From: Alnus glutinosa
Lineage: Eukaryota; Streptophyta; Magnoliopsida; Fagales; Betulaceae
Length of the DNA: 64,000 nucleotides
Reading direction: 5' to 3'
NCBI RefSeq assembly: GCF_958979055.1
Contig: NC_084897.1
Coordinates: forward strand, 21,749,628 to 21,813,627
Every line of letters begins with the position of its first letter. The first letter of the stretch is position 1. Position numbers and translations under genes: made by a program. Below, piece after piece: positions 35,800-51,765 of the stretch. Under the pieces are notes generated by a model, which saw only the letters and a list, made by a program, of their open reading frames with translations, searched no databases and was not told the DNA's origin.

Positions 35800-36720
35800 C
35801 CTCCACCACCGGCGAGTTCTCTAGGGGAGGAGGGATGGATCCTTTGTCCTCCCTCCTCCCTTCCGTCTCTCCATTTTTTTTTTTTTGCACTTTTCTTTCT
35901 CTAAAACATAGTTCCTGTTATACCACATCCACAGACTCACTGCCTAGGCCACCTCCGGCCTCCTCCACTGTCTATCTATGTATTCTCATCAGCCTAGTTT
36001 CCCGCCGGCGGTTGTTCCTGAGTTTGATTTGAAGATTAGATATTGGTTTTTCCAATCCATATTTGTCATTTGCGTCACTCCCCCACCAACGCGTCATACT
36101 ACCATCTTTTTTGGCCTCTCCGCTCCTCAATGCACCCCTCCATGCCGCCGTGTGGCCCTCTAGCGTCGATGCATATCCTTCATGCACCATCAAGATGTCG
36201 TTCTTCTTCATCGTTGCGGTCATTATTGGGTTTTTTTTTTTTTTTTTGCTAGTGTTTTGTTATTATGTTTTTTTTAGTGAGTTGTGTTTTCCGGGTTTTA
36301 GTCTCCATGCGCCTTTGTAGTTCGATCTTATAGTGGAGACTTCTGCAACTGGTGTTTGTTCTCCCTATTCATCGGCTCCTACTCGAATTTTATCAGTGCC
36401 TCTCCTACTTTAGCTTTTTTCTGATGGTTGATGTTTCCTAGCAGTGATTCGAAAAGGTCGAGGGACCTTTCGAGTTTCATGTCCCTTCATGTGACCATTT
36501 TACTTCAGTTACAGCTTTATGAAGCCATTACTGAAAGAACCAGGTATTTTTACAATATAATTTTTGTTTTGAGTCTATTGTTAAGGAGCACACCTCTATT
36601 TAGATCTATTTTTAGATGTTTTGATTCCATATTTGCTACATATGTCAAGTCCATCAAATTCTATAGAGTGTACTTTGGCCCATTAGAGCTAGGTTCGTTA
36701 ACTCGATAAAAATCTTGAAA
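35800..36720. repeat. Dispersed repeat, first copy
   Basis: Shares a long stretch with 38570-39490 (GGATGGATCCTTTGTCCTCC, GGTTTTTCCAATCCATATTTG, TTATGAAGC). The CT-rich, proline-codon-rich start resembles plant LINE 5' regions, but no protein supports it. The part 35570-35800 is missing from the second copy. No gene seen. Confidence 0.6.
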
Positions 36721-37869
36721 AAGGTTTTAGTTAAATTGTTGATTTAACAGAATATCAGATTAAATGGTTTAAGTTTGAACTTTGTTTTTGTCAATTTATC
36801 CCTTATTTCAGTTAAATATTTCACGTATTAGGCGTTACTTATTAAGTGAGAGTTTGATCTCACACGTGAAGGGGGTGTTAGAATATAAATTAAGTGATTA
36901 AATTCATCATTTCTTATCAGCTTAAGCTCTAGAATAAGTGATGATTTAACATGGTATCATAGCAAATATTATGAGTTCGAACCTTGTCTCCGTCAATTCA
37001 CCCAACTCCATTTCAGAGTATAAGTCTACACGTGAAAAAGAATGTTAAATAAAAATTAAATGATTAAATTTATTTTTTCGTACAACAATCAAACTTTGGT
37101 AAACATCACATAAGTCATGAAATATTTTATGTGCCCAAAGCATTTATTTAATAAATAACATGACATAATGCAACTACAGCTACAAGTGATTACCAAAGCT
37201 TAGCATTATGTCATGCATGCTACATCCACATACAAAGACAACCAAGAAAATTTTCAATTTTATCTATAAAAAAAAAATAAAAAATAATAATAATTTTTTT
37301 TTCAATTTCATTATTTTTTAAGAAAAATGCTATACTTTTTAAAAATATTCTTCAAATAATGTGTCACAATCAGGAATGGGGTCTTCTTAGGCCTTGCGCC
37401 TCCCAAGCCCCTATATTTTTCTTAAAAAAAATAAAAATAAAATTTTACTCTTAATTATTATTATTATTTTTTTTTAATTTTACTTTCTAAATTTCAAATG
37501 CTTGACTCCATCCCTGGTCACAATTAATCCAGAGTGACATCGACACATTTCTCAAACAAATTTTTAAAAAATGTGAGAATTTTTTTTTTTTTTTTTTAAA
37601 AATGTAGCATTTCGATCTCTCTTTTCAACCAACAAACTCTCTCTTCAATTGTCTCCTCCGTGACAGCTTCACAAAGAACAGAAATCTCTTTCTTTTGTAC
37701 GACGTTGTTGTCTTGTCCTTCTCTGTTGTTCACACTTCTCACAAATGATTGAACACGCGCTCCTTTTAAAACCACGCGCGGGAGATGCTGCTAGAGAGAG
37801 AGAGAGAGGACTTCAAAATCAGCAGGATAAGGAAATAAGAGTCGGAAACAACCACATGAAATCAATCGG
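36721..37869. other. Non-coding spacer with a TRIM-like LTR relic
   Basis: The only recognised item is the LTR relic at 36876-37060. The rest is AT-rich with A and T runs (37271-37310, 37577-37597) and a GA run at 37793-37808. Confidence 0.5.
36876..37060 (+). mobile_element. TRIM-like LTR fossil
   Basis: Begins TGTTAGAATATAAATTAAG at about 36877 and reaches GATTTAACATGGTATCATAGC, an LTR end followed by a primer-site-like TGGTATCA (tRNA-Met type). A second, partial LTR-like start (TGTTAAATAAAAATTAAATG) follows at about 37043. Small, old, family known only as TRIM-like. Confidence 0.6.
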
Positions 37870-38560
37870 CTGAGAAACCAAAAGCAAAAAAGTGACCGAC
37901 CCACTTGAACTACTTGAAGTAAAAAACAAAAGAGAAATGTTGGACATCTCAAAAACTACGGGCCGCTATGACTTAATAGCGACAAGTCACTCAACAAAAC
38001 TTCAACTTGAATTCTTTGGAGTCTCTAATGCAAATACCTTGTGCGTCTCCTCTAACACCCCACAGGAATTTAGTCATCATGTCGGTCAGATTTTTCGATG
38101 TAACAATTTTTTTTTTTTTTTTTTTTTTTACTGTGATATCATCTTGTGTCATAATCTCTCGAACGAAATGATATCAGACATCGATGTGCTTTGTCCTCTT
38201 ACGATATTTGGTTAGATGTATTGTGTTCTTGCTATTGCAAAACACACCAATCTCATCTGGTTGCAAACCCAGATCGCGAACCAGACCGCTTAGCCAAATT
38301 GCTTATTTCGCTGCCATATACTCCACTTTCGTGGTAGACAAAATAATTGCCGACTGTAATGTTGCTTTCCAACTAATAACATACCCCGAAAAAAATGAAA
38401 ACATAATTATCCAGATTATCGACATAATCTGAAACGACCAACACTAGAACTAACATCATTGCCTCTGCTGCACCAATGAGCTTTGTCAAGATTAACCAAT
38501 ATAGCGACTAATAACACTAACCGCACCAATGGGCATGCACCTTCTAAGTTCAGTAATTTG
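37870..38560 (-). mobile_element. Copia-type fossil, third copy
   Basis: The minus strand resembles the pol RNase H end of Ty1/copia polyproteins (blocks like VEYMAAK, IWLSGLV, DLGLQPDE, TKHIDV). It is the least altered of the three related pieces but broken. With 38570-39490 it forms a third, partial copy of the block found at about 34.85-36.7 kb. Confidence 0.7.
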
Positions 38561-38569
38561 GGCTTTCCT

Positions 38570-39490
38570 TTGCCACTGGTTAGTTCTATAGGGAAGGAGG
38601 GATGGATCCTTTGTCCTCCCCTCCCCCATTCCGTCTCTCCATTTTTTTTTTTGGTTTTGCACTTTATTTCCCTAAAACACAACTCTTGGTTATACCACAT
38701 CCACAAATTCACTGCCCAGGCCACCTCTAACCTCCTCTATTGTCCATTTGTGCCTACTCGGCCTAGTTTCCAGCCGCCGGTTGTTCATGAGTTTGATTTG
38801 ATTATTAGATTTAGATATTGGTTTTTCCAATCCATATTTGTCATTTTTGTCACTCCCCCACTAGATGCATCACACCACCATCTTTTTCGGCCTCTCTGGT
38901 CCTCAATGCAACCCTCCATGCCACCGTACAGCTGACGCGTGGCCTTCATGCGTCATCCAAACACCGTTCTTCTCCATCGTTGTTGCCGTTGTTGGTTTTT
39001 TTTTTTTTTTTTTTTTTTTGTTTTGTTATTATGTTTTTTTAGCTTTGTTATTCTGTATTTTTTTTTGTTGTGTTTTTCAGGTTAAATTTAGTCTTCATAT
39101 GCCTACGTGGTTCAATCTTATAGTTGAAACTTGCGCAATTGGTGTTTGTTCTCCCTATTCATCGGCTCTTACTCAAATTTTATTGGTGTCTCTCTCGCTT
39201 CAGCTTCTTTTTTATGGTTGTAGCTATCTCCTAGTAGTATTTCGAGAAGGGTTGAGAGACATTTCAAAGTTTGTGCCATTTTTACTTCAGTTACTGCTTC
39301 ATGAAGCTATTACTGAAAGGACCAAGTAATTTTTAAGGCCAATTTCCTACTATATAGTTGTATTTTCGACAATATAATTTTTTGTTTTTGAAGTCTGTTG
39401 TTAGATAACACACCCCCTTTTTAGATCACTTTTTAGATGTTTTGATTCCATATTTGCTACGTATGTATCCCAAGTCCAATCAAATAGCTA
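38570..39490. repeat. Dispersed repeat, second copy
   Basis: Counterpart of 35800-36720, diverged at many sites. T tract at 38997-39020. Open frames here are T/C-rich by-products. Confidence 0.6.
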
Positions 39491-40401
39491 TGTGTTATTT
39501 TTTATTAATAATAAATTTATGAGCACTAGTTTTTTGAATGACTTATAGGAAACGTGCCCAGGGCTAATTGATTGGACGTTTGTGTTTGAAAGCTCTCTAG
39601 TCTCTGCCAAACCATGAACAGACCGCTACCAGTTTTAGAGTGAAAGCCGTGTGCGAGTCCGGAGATCTGTTGCTCTCTCATCTCCACTCTTCCGGCCGCC
39701 CCCCGCCCATGTTTGGATAAACCTTTCAGATCTTTACTAAAAAAGGCCTTTTTTTTCTTGACCTGATCTTGGGGCGGGCACTGGGTCAACATTTTATCGT
39801 TTCCATAGGATGACTATGGAATTCACAATCATTTACCATCATATATATATATATATCAGAAAATTGTTATTCAAATGAGGGCCATTGGGGGTGGTCACAA
39901 CCACCACCCAGCCGGCCCTTCTAGGTGATTCGGCCACCTAACACCCCTAAAAAAAAAAAAATCCCAACAGTCACTTTCTTGGTTTCCCAAGTGGGCATTT
40001 AAAGCCCATCATCACGTTATTGTGATGTCAAAAAGAAAAATATGGGTATCAAATTGAATCATTCAAACTTGATGATGTGTGGTTTAAACACAGAAACTTC
40101 AGAATCGAATTAGACAAGCACCAAGCAACTCAGCTCTAATATTTGCCATGGCCACCAGAAGAAAATTCACCAATGTTACATGGAATATGCATGGAAACTC
40201 GTTAACTAATCGATCATTATGATAAAAATGATTTCTTCACTGTATACAGCGGCAAAAAAACCAAAAAAAGGAACACGAGAAATGCTATGCATATCGCATA
40301 TAATGCCTTTATCCGGACACTAACATCCAGAAAACAGAGCACTGCATTTTGCATAGATCTTTATCCTGTATGGACAGCACCACAGTGGCCCCAGTACATC
40401 C
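39491..40401. other. Spacer downstream of MCTS1
   Basis: Includes a quasi-palindrome GGGGTGGTCACAACCACCAC near 39888-39907, common in repeat-rich plant DNA, and probable 3' untranslated sequence of MCTS1 just below 40402. No gene seen. Confidence 0.5.
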
Positions 40402-43400
40402 TCAATCAAGACGCTCCATCTGCAAAGTAAGACAAAGATTTTAAGGTTGTTGCCTTGTTGGAACTTAACATACCACATCCAGCCAATATAAGAGGAAAAG
40501 TCAAATTGTTCTTCATACGAGAATGCCTATTTCTTCAATAACATTAAAGAGCAGTGAAGAAACAAAGAGGTGAGGATTTAAGCTTAACCATGACATACCT
40601 TCCAAAGACCATCGTTAAGATAATGCATGTTGTCCACTCCAATACCCTTGTTGATTGCTTTTCTGTAACCCAAGGCAAACGGTTCAACTTATTAAATATG
40701 TCAATGAGCAAAGGAGTTACCTCTACACTTAATAGTGAAAACGTAGATGTTATAAATAAATAAGCGGACGTGCGTCTATGATTTCAATATAATCATAGGA
40801 AACATGAGGCATATGAAGTATGTTACTAATTAGCAAATGGTTAAGTGCTAGTTTTTGCTTAATAAGATGTAAACCAAAACCTTAGGCTTGTGCTTCTCTC
40901 TATTGTCACAGTCATGAATTGCTCCACCACCCCTTCTGGGAAAAGAAGTGAGGCGGAAAAGAAAACCTAAGTAGCTGGCTACTCTCCACTTCCGGTTCAG
41001 CTTCCGGTTCAGCACTCTAATTACTAGAAAATACAATACATCAAAACTAACTTACATGTCTTTTGCTGACATTTTTGTAAATCCAATTGCAAGGGCATGC
41101 TCCTTTCCTTCTGCCATAACGGCCTGAGAGTATTCAGTTCTACAGATCAGAAAGATATGAAACTAACATTCAACACTTTAATATGACACTATTCCTATGC
41201 ATCAAAGAATTATTCCAAGTTTGACATGATATGACGGTAGCCACAGACAAAATGTATTCATACCACTGGCCTTTCTGCCTCCACATCTTCATCCAAAGCA
41301 CCACCAGGAGATGTAAGACCAGGACACATTATGTTGGCACCAGCAAGGACAAACTTTATTGCACCTCGGTCAACTTGAAACTTCTTCATTATATTTGGAT
41401 CTGTAAAACCAAAAATAGAAAACAACGTTATAGGCCTTGGATTTTAGGGATAAGATTCACTCACATGAGAACATCAAGTGATGATTACATGAGTGCTAGA
41501 CAAACTTTAAGACAACGTTTCAGTGAGAACCTAGAATCTTAATTGAAGTTCCATAAATACTTCTGTACAACTGGATTTAGAAAAGAAATGGTAGGTGCAG
41601 CACTTTAATTTGGTTATGTACATGGGCATGTGGAGGAGATTGAGGAGAGAGAGCATGCACAAGAGTTACACTAGAGGTGGTCCTTCTCCTATGCAATATG
41701 CATGTCATAGAACTAATCTCATGTTCTGTATGCAACCAAGTGCGGCTCAATGAAAATTGAGGCATTAGGCAAAAAGTTAGAATCCGGTTGTTTTTAATTT
41801 TGATATATTAATATACTTATTAATAAATTTTTATACCAAATATTAAAAAAATAATTTAAAAATCATTCTTCTAGCTTTTTGAAAAGTAATATTACTAATT
41901 AAATTTTTATGTTCAAGTTTTGTTAATATATTATTCTCAATAAATAATAGTGCTAATCGATTTTATCTTTCTTGTAAGATAATCGATTGTAACTAGGATT
42001 CAAATAATTGTGTACTAAAATCAACAGCACGGTGATGATAAGCGACCAAAACTCGTGACGTTACCCAACTAAAATCAATGGTGTCTAATTGTAAGTATAA
42101 AAAATCAAAGCAATAAAGAATGATAGAACAAGAAGCAAAAGATTATAAGTGAATAAAGAAAATAAGAGGACAAAGAAATACAAAAAGACAGTAGATGATG
42201 CTTTAGTTTGGAATCTTTTAAGATTTTAACCATGTTATGTCACTTTTTTCTTGTACTTTTTTTCCAAACCTCATAGCATGTCAAATGGCCTATTCTCATT
42301 TTATTTTTCTTAAGGTTTTTCACCCTTTTTTTTTTCAGGACACATTTAATATAAAAGGCCTTTTTTGGGGGGTCTATTATAAATTAGGGGGACTTAAGCG
42401 GAGGCCTAATTTACCTTACCATTTGCAACTTAGGACACTTTAGTAAAAACCAGAACCGTAATGGTTTCTGCCAAAAAAAGAAAAGAATCTTGATGGTTTT
42501 GCAATGTAAACCCCCCACCCCCCCTTTTTTTCTTGCTAAGTTTTGTATAAGCGTCGCCCTTAGGTAAAGTGTCAACCCACCAACTTTATTGGGCTACTCC
42601 CTGGACCTAACATCATCTACGTATATTTCCCTAATGAGGAGGCAGAGACTGCTTCTAGACCATGAGACAAGTGTGTAATGCTTAGATGAGTCAAAAATAT
42701 GGAAGAAAGTTTTCATAAAAGAGTGAAAAAAATCCAATATTAAGGAGAATAAAAAAGGAGTATACCGATTTACAACATTTTCCAAACTCAACCCTCCATC
42801 TGCCAGATATCAGCCAATAATACAATAGATACAAAAGTCAAAGAGAAAGTAATCTGATGATAAATGACAAGGTATCCTCGTGATAAGTTGGCCTCTAAAT
42901 CAGCAAAAATGGAATGTTCCTCCATTTTTTATTTTTTATTTTTTTTATTTTATGAGTAAATCAATCTTATTAGAAGGCGCAAAGGGGCGCAACCTAAATA
43001 CATAGAGAGTATACAAGAGAGACACCCATTTAGGGAGAAGAAAGAGAACACATAAAAAAATTCAAGAAAATTTGAAAAAAATGAGAACTATTGGTAGCAA
43101 CCGTCCACTCATAAAGGGTTTTGCACTAGATATGTTCCTCCATAAAAAGTCGCTCTTGGCTCCCAACTAGAATGGGACTCAGCCCCACGTTTAAACTCTC
43201 ATTCACATCCCACTTTAAAGCAAGATGCCTAGAAAGGGAAGAAGCACCTAAATTAGTTGGTCATTACCCATAATCCCTGATCATTTCATTCACTCCATGG
43301 TTGTTTTTCACTGCTTCTGAGGTGTATGGTAGAAAAATCCTACTGATTCCTTTTTCTTCTTTTCCCCTTTTTGATCAGTAAGTCACACATGCATCTAGTT

Positions 43401-45209
43401 GGTCTTCAACCGACGACCACACTCCATTCTATTCTTAGAGAAAAAGAGGTGCTTTTTAAGTTAGAGCATATTGGCAAAACCTATGGACTACTTTTTTTTA
43501 TTGATAAGTTATGCACCCGGTGGGACGAAAACCCACGACCTCACCCTCCACCTTGCTACAAAGAGAGGAAGTACCATTTGAGCTAAAACTCATTGTCAAA
43601 TCTATGGACTGTTGTTAGTCAAGAACTATGCATTTTCTAAAAACTTATCTGTCTAATACAATTTTTAAATACATCATTAAATAAAATATAAGTACCAACT
43701 CCAAAATTCACTTGGACTTCATTTCAATACATGCAGATCAGGTTAAGACAATCCCAGAAAAAGCATCACATTGCAGCAGAAAAAGCAAAACAATGACTTT
43801 TAAAGTGACAAATGTTTACTGGTAAAGTAGATGTGAAAATGTAGATAAGACACTTTACATTGATGAAGGAGTCGTAGGGTAGGCATGTATGGTCCATCAC
43901 GTACATTGAAGAATAGTGGCACATTGTTCACCAGTACCAGGTTTAAATGGTTTTGACTATTAAAACAAGATAGGGGAAAAAGAAAAAAAAAAAGTTGTCA
44001 GAAATATAACTCAGATATACAGGATACCGCAGTTATGATGAAAAAAAAAAATGTGAGGGAAGCAAAAGCAACAGAATTACAAACCATTTAGCAACAATAA
44101 GAGGAGATTTCTTTGGAAGCAAATCATCCAACACTGGTTCAAGACCTGGATACTGCAATAGAGGCGAGATAGAGTTATATATAGATTTAAATTTTTTTTT
44201 AAAATTTTTTTTTTTTAAACTTTTAAAGAATATAGAGTGAAAGATGCACTGATATACATCACCTCCTCTGCAATACTTTGTCGAATTTTGCGTTGCACGG
44301 ATGCCTTGACTTGATTTTGTGCAGAGACCTCTTCAGAGGAAAACCTAGAAGAAAACAAAACACGCATGGTTCATAAGACTATAGAGTTGAAGTGCCAATG
44401 CACAATAGAAATTAGAAACATGCCAAAGACTAAGACCATAAAAAGTTGTAGTGTCAGATTAAAGAATAGACCACCCCAAAATCAAACAATAAAACTAATG
44501 TTCCACAACTTTTTGGTAAAACCAACAATAAACCTAGAATCCATTCACTTTAATTACTATCCCCCAATACCTAAGAAAGATGAATTAAAAATATGACCAC
44601 AACGGCATAAAAAAACCCATTCTTGAGATTTCCAACCACCTACATTGCATATGCAGACACATCAAGAAACCATGGAAAATACTACAACAAAGTGATCCCC
44701 CACAGTCCGCAAATCCATCACCTCCCCAAACAACAACCAATATATTGCCCCATGCTTCATGTGGTGTACTTAGTTACTTAAAGCATGGCCCGTCAAGCTT
44801 CAAAATGCTTTTCTACAAACTGAAACAATTTGCCTTCCAAAGCCCAACATAAACAACCTCCGTATAATACTCCATACACTATAAAAACCAATGCCCACAA
44901 AACCCACTTCCCCAATTCCCCAAAATGGCCTAGCACATGGTGCACAAAAATGTAAGCAAAAACATAATGGTAAGAGTCGTATGCGTACTTCCATAAAGCA
45001 ACTTAAACAAAACTCATGCCATTAAAGGCATCAATGGAGTGCAAGCTACGAACCACAATCATCAGTACACCAAAAAAAAAAAATTTCTTGGATTCACATA
45101 TAGCAAACCCAATAGGAAAAAAGATGGGTAACGTTTTCTAATTCAAATAAGACAAAACCCAGAATAATTTGCTACAGTAATGAAAAAAGAAAACACAATA
45201 ACCACATAA

Positions 45210-45264
<55 letters not shown>

Positions 45265-45273
45265 TTTGAACAT
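40402..45273 (-). CDS. MCTS1: MCTS1 / Tma20 homologue (PUA-domain translation factor)
   Basis: Eight exons on the minus strand: 45273-45263, 44344-44263, 44152-44085, 43956-43859, 41400-41264, 41123-41056, 40662-40599 and 40419-40402, giving 181 aa, the usual length. Blocks: [57 protein letters not shown], the PUA domain with [20 protein letters not shown], and the end [20 protein letters not shown]. In other eukaryotes the protein pairs with DENR to recycle 40S subunits and reinitiate translation. The first exon carries only 11 coding bases and the last only 18. Intron 4 (about 2.46 kb) holds LINE and SINE-like debris. The gene diverges from RPL18. No lesion seen. Confidence 0.96.
42945..43035 (-). 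mobile_element. LINE 3'-end fragment in MCTS1 intron 4
   Basis: The minus strand reads like the 3' untranslated end of plant L1-type LINEs (GTATACTCTCTATGTATTTAG, GGTTGCGCCCCTTTGCGCC). Short, 5' truncated. Confidence 0.5.
43365..43615. repeat. Two diverged SINE-like repeats in MCTS1 intron 4
   Basis: Two adjacent units (about 43368-43485 and 43490-43612) share TTGATxAGTxA, a GACCxCACxCTxC block and GAGGTGCxxTTT(G/A)AG. The second contains ACCCACGACCTCACCCTCC, reminiscent of a reversed tRNA-derived B box. Low certainty. Confidence 0.35.
45216..45257. repeat. (GA)n microsatellite at the MCTS1 intron 1 donor
   Basis: A pure GA run of about 42 bp, CT on the transcribed strand, starting a few bases after the MCTS1 exon 1 splice donor. 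Confidence 0.95.
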
Positions 45274-45788
45274 TTTGCTGTTGGAGAAACAACAAGTGAA
45301 AGATCTAGAAGAACTTTAGGAAATGGGTTTGGCTATCTATCCGGGGTTTTAGGTTTAGCATCGATCTAAACCTCGGCTTTCAGCTCTTGGAATCTCGGAA
45401 TCGGAAAAGAAGGTCGCGAACAGTTCGCTCACGGCGCACTTTAGTCCGCGTTGTGGTTACGCCGTGCTTTATATTTGGGCTGGGCCAACTCGGTTGGGTT
45501 TGGCCCGTTTTGGTTTGTTGGGCTTTGAGAAATGGGTACTCGTAGTCCATGAATTAACCCAACTCTCATTTTTGGGTTAATTGAAGACAATAATCAATTT
45601 TTTTTAAGACGGACACGTGTACGTCCCAAGATCTGAAGGTTCACGAAGACCTATACGCCTCCCCAGTTTGAAAACGCACAATAAAAAGCCCCTCAAAACC
45701 CTAACCCTAAATTTCATTCTTACCAGCTCGTCACTTTAGTCGCGGCGTACCCAGCACCACCAGAGACGCAACAGCCCAGCAAGCTCCA
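45274..45788. promoter_or_regulatory. Shared divergent promoter of MCTS1 and RPL18
   Basis: Only 515 bp separate the two start codons. A double telo-box, AAACCCTAACCCTAAA, lies at 45696-45711 about 80 bp before the RPL18 ATG. Site II motifs TGGGCT/C occur at 45476, 45481 and 45519. Telo-box plus site II is the known signature of plant ribosomal protein and other translation-gene promoters. No clear TATA box. Shared control of the two genes is inferred. Confidence 0.8.
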
Positions 45789-49026
<3,238 letters not shown>

Positions 49027-50289
49027 TTGAGTTGATTTTATTACTTGTTGAGCAAGAAGAGTGTCATTTCTGACTATGGCAATCCAAATTTTTGCAAGAC
49101 TATTAGGTGCTTGTGCCAGTTTACGTCAATCTTATTTAATATTCACTGCTTGTTACTCGAGACTCGTTTCTTATTTGACACACTGGTTCATCTAAAGTGT
49201 ATTTGGGGCAGCTTGATATTCAAGTTTTGGTTACAAAAGTTTCAGCAATTATGATTTCTTTTAAAAATCCCGGTGCTTGATGCATCACCGAATGTTGCAT
49301 ATATTTGTTCCATTTATGCGGCAGATGTTTCTGATCAAATCCTTTTCATACAGATGACGTGAAAGCATATTTTGGTTTACATGCCAAATAATAGGAGAAT
49401 CCCGAAGCATTACAAGCTAATGCTTTTTTTTTACTTACATTTTCAAGCCCCCACAAAACACATGGCATTTGCACCTCAAGCGATTTAACAAAATCAGCAT
49501 TTATAGATAATTAGATATCATATGGAGTTTGATTATTATTATTATTCCGAATATCTTCTTGGTGATCCCAGGCTTGATCTCTTCTCTCTTAAGAGTGCCA
49601 TTGGTTGCTTTTGGTGTGGACGCGCGAGGCTGAAACATGATATTAATCTATCCTACAATCTTGTCAAAGAAATATTACGTTGTGAGGACAGTGTCGAATG
49701 GTAGAAGTGAAGGACTTGGAAGTATTAAGAGGCTGCTGGTATGCACAAAAATCCACAGCAAGCATCCCGTCAACTTTTCACTACAATGTTTTTTAATATC
49801 ATATGCTTAATCTCTCACATTAGTGAGTAAGCGCTTAAGAGTGTAAAAGGAGTTTAAGAACAACTACGGTTGGAATTGCTATCAATTAGGGCATATAATG
49901 TGAGAGATCTTATATGGATAATTGTTGTAGATCCTTATTCCGTTTACATACGCATCTGGTGAATATATTGTGAGGAGGACAAGTCTCAGAGTTAGCACTT
50001 CGCTCTAATCCATTTCTCACCAAGAAATTTGACTTTCACTTGGTGAAGCAACTAGCCATCCATTGATAGCGGGGCTATGGGGAATCCAGGTGACATTGGA
50101 AGAAAACATGTGCTGCTTTGAGCACATATTAATCTTTGTTTTATAATACACCAAAACAGTTTCACTAAATCATGCAATAAACCAAATCTGGTTTAAGTAG
50201 GTTATGTTGGTAAGATAAGAACCTGAAATCTGCAGATATAGTAGTCTGGTGCTACAAAATGGCATCCGAGTGAGCTTAAACTAAGTACT
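49027..50289. other. Spacer between RPL18 and the PMEI cluster
   Basis: Holds the RPL18 3' untranslated region (up to perhaps 49260). No other gene, repeat or RNA recognised. Confidence 0.5.
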
Positions 50290-50758
50290 GATGGCTAATT
50301 AATTAGGAAAAATAAATAATTAAAACAAACTTAAAATGTCGTCACAATCGATTACCTATTTGTCAGATTTCAATTTCTTTCTTAAATTATCAATTCTGTC
50401 ATTTTGGTTGGTATTTTGAAAGGGCTTCAATACTATTTTTAGCATGTTTGACCCAAATAAATAGTCCATGGATAAAATTAAATTTTTACAAATAGTTGAC
50501 CCATTAAAATAGCATTTTGATCTAAAAAAAGTAATTAGGATAAGTGGAATTCACAATGTTTTGCTAGAAACATGGAGAGCCCAAAGAGACTTGTTAAACA
50601 GAGTGATTGTGTGGTGATGTGCTTCTCTCGTGCACTAATCTAATCCCTCTACTCTTTTTATATATATATATACACACACATCAATGTAGGTAATTAGAAG
50701 CCCATAACATTCCATCTCTTTCTCTATTTGACGACATCAATTTTTTTGAAAAGCAAAC
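50290..50758 (+). promoter_or_regulatory. Promoter of PMEI copy 1
   Basis: Conserved upstream block shared by all four PMEI genes: TTGGTATTTTGAAA near 50408, AAAGTAATTAGGATAAGTGG near 50528, the motif GCTTCTCTCGTGCACTAATC at 50621-50640, then a TATA tract at 50657-50672 about 90 bp before the ATG. Confidence 0.75.
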
Positions 50759-51259
50759 ATGAACACCATTTCAAAGGTATTCCTTGTGCTGCTTGTAACT
50801 CTGTGGTCAAACCAAATTCTTGCTGAAAATTTGATCTCCTCAGCTTGTGACCACACTCTGTACAAGGATCTGTGCACACAAACTCTTCAATCGGACCCTG
50901 AGAGCAGCGCGGCTACTAGTTTCGAAGTCCTAGCCAAAGTTGCACTAAAGCATGCAACATCTACAGCTACCCAAATCACAGAACTGCTCAAAGGATCATC
51001 GGGCAACAAGGGTGCCCTGAAAGATTGCAATGAGAACTACCAAAATGCAATTGAAGGACTTACGAAATCGGCCCGTGCCTTGGCATCTAAGAAGTACAAT
51101 GATGTTAACGCATGGGTGTCGGCTGCCATGAGTGCTGGTGACTCATGTGACGATGGCTTCAAGGATGTTGGAGGCGGCAAGTCTCCAGTAGGCACTCGGG
51201 GTACCACATTTACCGGCCTTTGCAGCATTGTCTTGGCCATTACCAATCAACTCAAATGA
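50759..51259 (+). CDS. PMEI-domain protein (pectin methylesterase / invertase inhibitor family), copy 1
   Basis: Single exon, 166 aa, no intron. A signal peptide (residues 1-22, MNTISKVFLVLLVTLWSNQI then LA) points to secretion. The PMEI fold is supported by four cysteines in the usual pairs, C30-C39 in the N-terminal hairpin (ACDHTLYKDLC) and C90-C130 in the helical bundle (DC...GDSC), and by the C-terminal LCSIVLAI with C155. Family members block pectin methylesterases in the cell wall or acid invertases; which one cannot be told here. First of four tandem copies on the same strand. ATG lies in AAACATGAAC, the same as in all copies. Confidence 0.93.
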   Translation: MNTISKVFLVLLVTLWSNQILAENLISSACDHTLYKDLCTQTLQSDPESSAATSFEVLAKVALKHATSTATQITELLKGSSGNKGALKDCNENYQNAIEGLTKSARALASKKYNDVNAWVSAAMSAGDSCDDGFKDVGGGKSPVGTRGTTFTGLCSIVLAITNQLK

Positions 51260-51765
51260 AAGGGCGCTAATCTCTAGCTGCTCTCAGTGGCTGAACTTAA
51301 TTTACCATATTAAGCTCAGCTCTCGGCAATAAAATAAAAAAAATCCTTCCAGTATACAACTGATGGATTTGTTCTAGGAAATTGGAGAGGAGTTTGTAAT
51401 AAGGAAATTGGATAGAGTAATGTCGAATAAGTTTACAAATTGTAGTTGCTTCAAATTTACAGCATTGTCTTCAAATTTACATTTTCTGGATACTGATCTC
51501 AGCGTTTTCTTGATGCTGGAAAATAAATCTACATAATATTGTATACAGTATACTAACAATGAGTTTGCAAAATCTTTGAACTGCACATGATTCAGTGAAT
51601 AGATGTTTGAATGTCCATGTGTGGTGGAACAGTATTACTGAGCCTTGTCCATTTTCTGCTATGTGCTTTCTTAGGCCATTGACACTCACAGTCCTGCGCT
51701 CTTATCCCTTTCCATGTCTCTCCTCTCCCTACCAACTTTTTTCTCCTTGCTCTTTCTCTTTTGAT
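51260..51765. other. Spacer after PMEI copy 1
   Basis: 3' flank of the gene, with a probable 3' untranslated region. No other feature seen. Confidence 0.5.

Noticed and set aside
38483-39329. Overlapping 150-codon plus-strand open frames
   Set aside because: They consist of T/C-rich repeat DNA, share nothing with known domains, and the related copy at 35835-36320 breaks them differently.
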